Assembly (NCBI GenBank): GCA_003222855.1
Contig: QHXH01000369.1
Coordinates: 1-5,913, forward strand
From: Acidobacteriota bacterium
GTDB lineage: Bacteria; Acidobacteriota; Blastocatellia; Pyrinomonadales; Pyrinomonadaceae
Reading direction: 5' to 3'
DNA length: 5,913 bases
A program made the translations under genes and the position numbers. The notes under the pieces are model-generated. The model was not told where the DNA came from. It made no database searches and saw only the letters and a program-made list of their open reading frames with translations. Below, piece after piece: positions 1 to 4,471 of this stretch. Every line of letters starts with the position of its first letter. Within the stretch, counting starts at the first letter, position 1.

Positions 1-55
1 CCGCTGCGCGGACGCTCTGACCATTCGCTCAATAGTCGCTGGTACCTATCGTCCA

Positions 56-325
56 ATGTCACAACCGACAGAATATGAGAACGAGAAGCAGGAGGCCCTC
101 TTAATAGAGGAAGCGTTCAAGCGTGAGTTTGAGCGTTTCACTCCTTTTGCTGTGAAGCACGATGTTAATACTCCCTCGAAAAAGGACGCAGACATAGTGC
201 TGACGACCGCCACTGGGGAGACGCTCTTAGTTGAGTTGAAGTCTCTTAGTCATCGCTATCTTGGTCGCAAGAGCAAATGGGCCGAACTGAAGAAAACGAT
301 CGGACGACTTTCTCCTGATGCATGA
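56..325 (+). CDS. Broken 5' part of pheS, with an atypical N-terminal extension
   Basis: This 89-residue reading frame has two unlike parts. Residues 61-89 (ELKSLSHRYLGRK, then AELKKTIGRLSPDA) match the N-terminal tRNA-binding coiled coil of PheRS alpha, where YLGKKG and LPPEER are conserved. The frame then meets TGA at 323-325 and continues in the same phase into the PheS body. From LSPDA to ETIDV the spacing is 47 positions, the same as in my recalled E. coli and Thermus PheS, so no bases are missing and the TGA sits at the conserved Arg (CGA to TGA would do it). Residues 1-60 are not PheS-like: Y68 is preceded by 67 residues, against about 24-30 normally, and D46-IVL ... LLVELK resembles a beta-hairpin of a PD-(D/E)XK nuclease. 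No Shine-Dalgarno precedes ATG 56 and the frame is open to the window edge, so the start is uncertain; GTG 152 would give a more usual PheS length. T-ending codons are commoner here than downstream. Confidence 0.55.
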   Translation: MSQPTEYENEKQEALLIEEAFKREFERFTPFAVKHDVNTPSKKDADIVLTTATGETLLVELKSLSHRYLGRKSKWAELKKTIGRLSPDA

Positions 326-343
326 TCTCATTTCGCGCAGTAC

Positions 344-1186
344 TTGCTCTTCATCGAGATTGCCAGCAAGGACAAGATCGGTGAAGCTGAAAGAACGCTA
401 CAGGAGCTGACCGCTGCGGCCCGCGTCGCGCGCGAGACAATCGATGTCACGATTCCCGGACGGCGTCCGCGGCCCGGACATCTGCACCCGATAACTTTAA
501 TGCGCCAGCGCATCGAGGACATTTTTGTTTCGCTCGGCTACCTCGTCGAAGATGATCGCGAGATCGAAACTGATTTCTACAACTTCGACGCGCTGAACAT
601 TCCCGAGGGTCATCCGGCGCGCGACCCGCAAGACACCTTCTATACAACTGAAGGGTTCGCTCTGCGTTCCCAGACATCGACCGTGCAGATTCACGCGATG
701 CAGCGGCGGGGCGCGCCCATGCGCATGATTGCGCCGGGCCGCGTCTTTCGTCGCGACACGCCTGATCCGACACACAATCCGATGTTCTTTCAGGTTGAGG
801 GACTTTGCGTTGATCGCGGAATTACGATGGCGCATTTGAAAGGTACGCTCGCGGAATTTGTGCATCGATTATTTGGACCAGAGACGAAGACGCGCTTTCG
901 GCCTTCATATTTTCCGTTCACCGAGCCGAGCGCGGAAGTCGACTACAGTTGCTTCAATTGCGGGGGCAGCGGTTGTCGCATCTGCAAACAGTCGGGTTGG
1001 ATTGAGCTGGGCGGATCGGGCATGGTCCATCCGAACGTATTGCGCGCCGCGAATGTCGATCCGGAACAGTTCACCGGTTTCGCGTTTGGCCTCGGCATCG
1101 ATCGCACCTGTGCGCGCATTTATCAACTCGACGATATTCGGCTGCTTTTCGAAAATGATGTGAGGTTCCTGGAGCAGTTTCGATAG
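344..1186 (+). CDS. pheS: Phenylalanine--tRNA ligase alpha subunit, catalytic part
   Basis: PheS forms the cytoplasmic alpha2-beta2 PheRS with PheT and carries the class II active site that activates Phe and charges tRNA-Phe. Visible family blocks are ARETIDVTIPGRR, LHPIT, YNFDALNIPEGHPAR, DTFY, RSQTSTVQI, IAPGRVFRRD with THNPMFFQVEG (motif 2 region), RPSYFPFTEPSAEVD, GSGMVHPNVL, GFAFGLGIDR (motif 3) and FENDVRFLEQF at the C-terminus. A Cys-rich insert with two CxxC pairs (residues ~203-215) lies before the GSGMVHPNVL block, as in a subset of bacterial PheS. The listed TTG start has no ribosome-binding site and is only the first possible start after TGA 323-325. The homologous frame really continues upstream, so this is probably the main part of a full-length gene of about 340 residues interrupted by a nonsense codon. 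If translated as is, it would lack the N-terminal coiled coil, as mitochondrial PheRS does. Family identity is near certain; start and integrity are not. Confidence 0.9.
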   Translation: MLFIEIASKDKIGEAERTLQELTAAARVARETIDVTIPGRRPRPGHLHPITLMRQRIEDIFVSLGYLVEDDREIETDFYNFDALNIPEGHPARDPQDTFYTTEGFALRSQTSTVQIHAMQRRGAPMRMIAPGRVFRRDTPDPTHNPMFFQVEGLCVDRGITMAHLKGTLAEFVHRLFGPETKTRFRPSYFPFTEPSAEVDYSCFNCGGSGCRICKQSGWIELGGSGMVHPNVLRAANVDPEQFTGFAFGLGIDRTCARIYQLDDIRLLFENDVRFLEQFR

Positions 1187-1188
1187 AT

Positions 1189-1254
1189 AGAGCTTAGAGC
1201 TTAGTTCTTAGAGCTTCGGCAACGGCTAAGCACTAAGCTCTGATAACTAAGCAC
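1189..1254. repeat. Heptad-built inverted repeat between pheS and pheT
   Basis: The left arm is four 7-bp units, AGAGCTT, AGAGCTT, AGTTCTT, AGAGCTT (1189-1216). After a short CGGCAACGGCT spacer the right arm reads AAGCACT, AAGCTCT, GATAACT, AAGCAC (1228-1254), the imperfect reverse complement in the same 7-bp phase. The whole can fold into a long hairpin. It begins just after the pheS stop, ends against the pheT ATG and fills nearly the whole gap. It may attenuate or modulate pheT translation, but that is inference. Confidence 0.75.
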
Positions 1255-3309
1255 ATGTTCATCAGTTACAACTGGCTGCGCGAGCTCACCGGCACGAAGC
1301 TGGAGCCACCGGAAATTCGAGACCGGCTGACGAATGTCGGTTTAGCTGTTGATGCGGTCGAAGCGCGTGCCGATGATTTCGTGCTCGATGTCGAAGTGCC
1401 TTCGAATCGCGGAGACTGTCTTTCGCACGTTGGCATCGCGCGCGAACTGTCAGTCATCGACAAGTCCAAAGTTCAAAGTCCAAAGTCCGAAGTCCCCAAT
1501 ACAAAAGACAAAACAACAGACTTTGCCGCAGTAGAGATTCGCGACCCCGACCTCTGCCCTCGTTATGCCGCGCGGATTGTTCGCGGCGTGAAGATCGCGC
1601 CCTCGCCAGAGTGGCTGGTGAAAAAGCTCGAAGCGATCGGCCAGCGACCTATCAATAACGTCGCCGATATAACGAACTATGTGCTTCACGAACTGGGGCA
1701 GCCGCTGCATGCCTTCGATCTGGCGAAGCTGGCGGAAAATCGCATCGTCGTTCGGCGAGCCCGCCAGGGCGAGACGATCAAAACGCTGGACGGAGTCGAT
1801 CGAAAACTCGACCGCGAGGTGCTCGTGATCGCTGACGCGGACAAAGCCGTCGCCGTCGCCGGAGTGATGGGCGGGGAAGAGTCCGAAATATCAAACTCGA
1901 CTGTGGACGTTCTGATTGAGAGTGCGTACTTTGATCCTTCATCAGTCCGGCGGACGGCAAGAATGCTCGGCTTGCACACGGAAGCCTCGCATCGATTCGA
2001 GCGTGGCACTGATCCCGAGGGCGTGCTTGCGGCGCAGGAGCGATGCGTCGCTTTGATCTCTGAGATGGCTGGCGGCGTCGTGACCCAGGACGCGCTTGAT
2101 GTCTATCCCAAACCGTTTGAATCAAAGTCGGTAAGCCTGCGCGCCAGTCGAGTCGAAACGATTACCAGCCTGAGCGTTCCGGAAAGTGAAATGAAGCGGA
2201 TTCTCGATGCGCTCGGTTTCGTTCTTCGGGCAGACGAGCTTTCGGTTTTGACTTTCACAGTTCCGTCATGGCGTCACGACGTCTCGATTGAAGAAGATCT
2301 GGTCGAGGAGGTGGCGCGGCACACGGGCTATGACAACATCGGCACCGGGCTTCCTCCGGCCACCCTTGCCGGCGAATATCATTTTACTGAAAAGCGAAAG
2401 CGCGCCTTACGGCAGGCTCTATCTGCGTGCGGGTTCGACGAAGCGATCAGCTTAAGTTTCATCGAATCAACAGATGCCTTCGAGTTAATCCCGCAGCTCG
2501 CGAATCACCCGAGTGTGAAATTGACAAACCCCATTATTGAAGAAGCTTCATCCATGCGACAGACGTTGCTGCCGGGCTTGTTGAATTCGATTCGGCACAA
2601 CTTAAACCAGGGGATTCGCGACGTGTGCTTGTTTGAAACCGGACGAGTGTTTGCGGCTGCGAACAAAGGAGAATTGCCGCGCGAACGCGAAGCAATCGCG
2701 TTGGTCGCGACTGGCGGAGCGAGGGAAGCCGGCCGCGCGCAACCAGTGCGAGAATTGGATTTTCTCGATCTAAAAGGCGCCGCCGAAGCCGCTGGCGATG
2801 CGATTAATTTGTCTGAACTCAGGTATGAAGCCGCGACAGTAAAGCATCTTCGCGCGGGTCAGTCAGCAAAGATTTTCAGTGATTCAACGCAGGTCGGAAC
2901 GATCGGCCGACTGTCGGATACGATCGCCGGCAGCTACAAGTTCCGGCAGCCGGTTTTTGTCGCGGAATTGGACCTGACGGCGCAGCTCGAAATGCCGGAG
3001 CGTCCAGTCCTATATTCGCCGTTGCCCCGCTTTCCTTCTATCGTGCGAGACGTTTCGCTGCTCGTCGATCGCACGGTGTCAGTCGCGAATCTAATGGGCG
3101 CGGCACAGGCTGAAAAGCCGGCTTACTTCATCGGCGCCACGTTTGTCGGAACCTATGAAGGCGAGGGGATTCCGGATGATAAACGATCGGTGACACTGCG
3201 GTTTGAATATCGCGCCGACGATCGAACTTTGCGGGATGAAGAAGTCGATCAGGTTCATTGGCCGCTCGTCCAGTCTCTGCAAAAAACATTCAGCGCGGAG
3301 ATTAGATAG
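1255..3309 (+). CDS. pheT: Phenylalanine--tRNA ligase beta subunit, compact form without OB domain
   Basis: PheT is the beta subunit of PheRS; it binds tRNA-Phe and carries the editing site that hydrolyses mischarged Tyr-tRNA-Phe. The N-terminus MFISYNWLRELTG is typical. The domains are B1 halves (~1-70), B3/B4 editing domain (~93-250, with DPDLCPRYAARIV, DITNYVLHELGQPLHAFD, VMGGEES, ASHRFERGTDP), B5 (~288-370, with HDVSIEEDLVEEVARHTGYD), a catalytic-like core (~375-580) and a ferredoxin-fold anticodon-binding domain (~586-684, PLPRFPSIVRDVSLLVD). At 684 residues it is about 110 shorter than the ~795-residue E. coli protein. The difference is the tRNA_bind/OB domain: GLAVDAVEARADD runs straight into VLDVEVPSNRGDCLSHVGIAREL. 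Residues 70-81 come from a 7-bp tandem repeat in the linker after B1. The start lies at the end of the preceding inverted repeat without a clear Shine-Dalgarno; co-transcription with pheS (68-bp gap) is likely. Confidence 0.96.
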   Translation: MFISYNWLRELTGTKLEPPEIRDRLTNVGLAVDAVEARADDFVLDVEVPSNRGDCLSHVGIARELSVIDKSKVQSPKSEVPNTKDKTTDFAAVEIRDPDLCPRYAARIVRGVKIAPSPEWLVKKLEAIGQRPINNVADITNYVLHELGQPLHAFDLAKLAENRIVVRRARQGETIKTLDGVDRKLDREVLVIADADKAVAVAGVMGGEESEISNSTVDVLIESAYFDPSSVRRTARMLGLHTEASHRFERGTDPEGVLAAQERCVALISEMAGGVVTQDALDVYPKPFESKSVSLRASRVETITSLSVPESEMKRILDALGFVLRADELSVLTFTVPSWRHDVSIEEDLVEEVARHTGYDNIGTGLPPATLAGEYHFTEKRKRALRQALSACGFDEAISLSFIESTDAFELIPQLANHPSVKLTNPIIEEASSMRQTLLPGLLNSIRHNLNQGIRDVCLFETGRVFAAANKGELPREREAIALVATGGAREAGRAQPVRELDFLDLKGAAEAAGDAINLSELRYEAATVKHLRAGQSAKIFSDSTQVGTIGRLSDTIAGSYKFRQPVFVAELDLTAQLEMPERPVLYSPLPRFPSIVRDVSLLVDRTVSVANLMGAAQAEKPAYFIGATFVGTYEGEGIPDDKRSVTLRFEYRADDRTLRDEEVDQVHWPLVQSLQKTFSAEIR
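1463..1497. repeat. Five-copy 7-bp tandem repeat inside pheT
   Basis: The units are AGTCCAA, AGTTCAA, AGTCCAA, AGTCCGA, AGTCCCC, in perfect 7-bp phase. Because 21 bp is seven codons, the repeat stays in frame. It encodes residues ~70-81 (KSKVQSPKSEVP), a hydrophilic linker between the B1 half IARELSVID and the editing domain. Elsewhere this kind of sequence looks intergenic, so it is probably a repeat that invaded or expanded in a tolerant loop. Confidence 0.8.
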
Positions 3310-3317
3310 TGTCTCGC

Positions 3318-3376
3318 TTTGGAGTGCGGCGACTAGTCGCCGCTTTCGAAGCGCTGACTAGTCAGCGCACTCCAAA
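3318..3376. repeat. 59-bp double-palindrome element after pheT
   Basis: Outer inverted arms TTTGGAGTGC (3318-3327) and GCACTCCAAA (3367-3376) are perfect over 10 bp. Inside are two perfect 18-bp palindromes, at 3326-3343 (GCGGCGACTAGTCGCCGC) and 3351-3368 (GCGCTGACTAGTCAGCGC), both centred on ACTAGT. They are separated by TTTCGAA, which with its flanks can itself form a small CGCTT/AAGCG stem. It starts 8 bp after the pheT stop and lacks a T-run, so it could act as a transcript-stabilising or partly terminating structure. The form resembles REP/BIME-type elements; no transposase is nearby. Confidence 0.8.
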
Positions 3377-3404
3377 AGCCGCGCGGGCTGCTGACACTTT
3401 ATTC

Positions 3405-3433
3405 TTGCGCTCCTGCTCATGAGATCGCATAAT
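3405..3433 (+). promoter_or_regulatory. Candidate sigma-70 type promoter for the zap genes
   Basis: A -35-like TTGCGC (3405-3410) and a -10-like CATAAT (3428-3433) are separated by 17 bp, the ideal spacing. It lies after the pheT-distal repeat and about 33 bp before the coiled-coil gene start at 3466. Each box matches consensus only partly, so this is a prediction from pattern alone. Confidence 0.4.
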
Positions 3434-3465
3434 CAGCGCGTTCATTTCTGACTTCGGAGTAACCA

Positions 3466-3695
3466 ATGGCGGCAACCAACGGACTTGAAAAATTCTCGCA
3501 CCTCGAAGACAAAATCTATCGCACGATAGAAGTAACCAAAGCTCTGCGTCAGGAGAAAGACGATCTCGAACGGCAATTGGCGTCAGCCCGAAATGTTGCC
3601 GGTCTGAACGTGAAGCGATTAGATCGAAGGTGCAAGGCATGCTCGATGCGGTCGCGGCTGCCGATCCTGAAATCCTGGAGGCGATACGCCAATGA
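3466..3695 (+). CDS. Small coiled-coil protein (ZapB-like), apparently frameshifted
   Basis: From ATG 3466, preceded by GGAG six bases upstream, the frame reads MAATNGLEKFSHLEDKIYRT and then ALRQEKDDLERQLASARNVAGL, a charged heptad coiled coil. It then loses character (many Arg/Cys) and, if read on, overlaps deep into zapA. Reading frame 3 instead gives EREAIRSKVQGMLDAVAAAD followed by PEILEAIRQ and stop TGA 3693-3695. That stop overlaps the zapA ATG as ATGA, the usual sign of translational coupling. One extra base near 3605-3606 (for example CTGGAA in place of CTGAA) joins the two halves as VAGLEREAIRSKV, giving about 76 residues. The gene therefore has either a real one-base deletion or a sequence error. 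Position before zapA and the coiled coil suggest a division-ring cofactor comparable to ZapB, but I do not recognise a defined family. The uninterrupted frame 3466-3753 is the artefactual alternative. Confidence 0.6.
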
Positions 3696-4048
3696 ACGGA
3701 GATGCAAGCGGCTTCGACCGAGATTTGGAAGCGTCGCCAACCATCAAGGTTGAGATTTACGATCAGGCTTATACGGTCCGATCGGATGGCGACCCGGAAT
3801 ATCTCAAGCATCTTGCCGAGTACGTCGATCAGCGGATGCGCGAAATTTCGTCGGGAACGCTTACGGTAGATTCGCGCAAGGTTGCGATTCTGGCGGCGCT
3901 TTATATCGCCGATGAACTTCACCAACTGCGGAGAGCGCACGAACAGGCAGACGAACAACTCGCCATACGCAGCGTCGAATGCTCAGAAATGCTCGACCGT
4001 TTGCTGAAGGCGCCGCGGAATATGAGTCAGCCGGCTAGTGCTTCCTGA
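3692..4048 (+). CDS. zapA: Cell division protein ZapA
   Basis: ZapA binds FtsZ in the cytoplasm and cross-links protofilaments to stabilise the Z-ring. The 118-residue product has the family head domain at ~17-55 (TIKVEIYDQAYTVRSDGDPE, then YLKHLAEYVDQRMREI), the conserved TVDSRKVAILAALYIADEL helix start (~58-76), and a C-terminal coiled coil (~76-106) that drives dimerisation. The last ~12 residues are a Ser/Pro/Ala-rich tail. An N-terminal extension of about 16 residues precedes the first beta strand. ATG 3692 is chosen because it overlaps the stop of the preceding coiled-coil gene as ATGA and has TGGAGG about 10 bases upstream, which implies translational coupling. A 6S RNA candidate follows, the same neighbour order (zapA-ssrS) as in E. 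coli. Confidence 0.93.
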   Translation: MNGDASGFDRDLEASPTIKVEIYDQAYTVRSDGDPEYLKHLAEYVDQRMREISSGTLTVDSRKVAILAALYIADELHQLRRAHEQADEQLAIRSVECSEMLDRLLKAPRNMSQPASAS

Positions 4049-4067
4049 CAACCCAGCTTTCCTAGAA

Positions 4068-4172
4068 TGCAAATTGAAAAATGGCAATTGCAAAGTGCAA
4101 ATTGCCGCTTGTCGGCTGACCCAATAAGCGGAGGGAATTTGCAATTTTCAGTTTGAACTTTTCAATTTTCAA
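4068..4172. repeat. Heptad-built inverted repeat between zapA and the 6S RNA
   Basis: The left arm has five 7-bp units in phase, TGCAAAT, TGAAAAA, TGGCAAT, TGCAAAG, TGCAAAT (4068-4102). The right arm has TTTGCAA, TTTTCAG, TTTGAAC, TTTTCAA, TTTTCAA (4138-4172), the approximate reverse complement. GCCGCTT (4103-4109 plus T4110) and AAGCGG (4126-4131) close an inner stem around a short loop. The arms are much more AT-rich than the neighbouring genes. The element ends just upstream of the 6S promoter region and could terminate zapA transcription. Confidence 0.75.
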
Positions 4173-4188
4173 TCTTGACCTTGTGTTG

Positions 4189-4197
4189 TGTTAATAT
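4189..4197 (+). promoter_or_regulatory. Extended -10 promoter for the 6S RNA
   Basis: TGT followed by TAATAT (4192-4197) forms an extended -10 element (TGn plus hexamer). Transcription would begin about 4203-4205, where the base-paired 5' end of the RNA starts. TTGACC at 4175-4180 looks like a -35 but is only 11 bp away, too close for normal use, so the promoter may rely on the extended -10. Confidence 0.45.
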
Positions 4198-4203
4198 CCC
4201 CGC

Positions 4204-4409
4204 TGGCGGAGGGAAATGTTCTGCCGGGTTCGTCACCGATTACGATGATTGAGCCAACGTCGTTAATAAGGGAGGCCGACATCGCGAGCTAGTGCTTTTC
4301 TTCATCGTTAAGGAGAGCCGATGGGTTGCGGTGAAAAAAAGGCCACCCACCTGATTACTCAGGTTCAATTACGACTTCGGAACGGCCAGGCGGTTTTCCC
4401 TCTGCCAAT
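4204..4409 (+). ncRNA. ssrS: 6S RNA (candidate)
   Basis: 6S RNA mimics an open promoter and sequesters housekeeping RNA polymerase, mainly in stationary phase. No convincing ORF covers this ~205-nt stretch. The two ends pair over 13 bp, TGGCGGAGGGAAA (4204-4216) with TTTCCCTCTGCCA (4395-4407), with one G-U. A central region follows, then an apical stem closed by TCACCG (4233-4238) with CGGTGA (4329-4334), containing a further AAGGGAGGC/GCTTTTCTT helix (4268-4276 with 4294-4302). A hairpin ACCTGA-TTAC-TCAGGT (4349-4364) lies on the 3' side of the bubble, where many 6S RNAs have one. Long closing stem, open centre and long apical arm are the 6S architecture. ATGTTC near the 5' end and CACCTGA...GGTTCAA near the 3' side recall E. 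coli ssrS. Its place directly after zapA is the classical ssrS context. The exact ends are inferred from pairing. Confidence 0.75.
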
Positions 4410-4465
4410 AAAGTAGCGCAAGTTGTTAACTTGCGAGCGCGCAAGCTAACAGCTTGCGTTACTTT
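4410..4465. repeat. 56-bp double-hairpin element before the ymdB-like gene
   Basis: The outer arms AAAGTAGCGCAAG (4410-4422) and CTTGCGTTACTTT (4453-4465) are complementary at 12 of 13 positions. Two inner hairpins lie inside: CGCAAGTT-GTT-AACTTGCG (4417-4435) and CGCAAGCT-AAC-AGCTTGCG (4440-4458), separated by AGCG. The design parallels the element after pheT but the sequence differs. It abuts the 6S 3' end and stops 6 bp before the next start codon, so it could act as a 6S terminator/processing structure or mask the downstream ribosome-binding region. Confidence 0.8.
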
Positions 4466-4471
4466 GCTTTT

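Noticed and set aside
1..78. Open frame from base 1 to TGA 76-78 as the C-terminus of an upstream gene
   Set aside because: Only 25 codons, no recognisable motif, and it overlaps the 56 frame; it cannot be supported.
323..325. TGA in pheS as selenocysteine or reassigned UGA
   Set aside because: Homologues have Arg here, not Cys. I see no SECIS-like hairpin right after it, and TGA serves as a normal stop for zapA and the small gene before it.
1189..1497. CRISPR array
   Set aside because: The repeats are 7 bp, contiguous and partly palindromic, with no unique spacers of 25-40 bp and no cas genes.
3466..3753. 95-residue protein from the uninterrupted coiled-coil frame
   Set aside because: After about residue 48 the sequence becomes Arg/Cys-rich and overlaps zapA by 62 bp, while another frame gives a sensible C-terminus and an ATGA overlap.
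3362..3958. 198-codon minus-strand frame opposite zapA
   Set aside because: It is antisense to the clear zapA and coiled-coil genes, has no recognisable domain and starts inside zapA. A shadow.
4175..4180. TTGACC as the -35 box of the 6S promoter
   Set aside because: It is only 11 bp from the TAATAT -10, well short of the 16-18 bp needed.
4454..4471. TTG 4454 as start of the ymdB-like gene
   Set aside because: It would add six residues encoded in the hairpin repeat; MKLLLIGDVVG from ATG 4472 is the family N-terminus.
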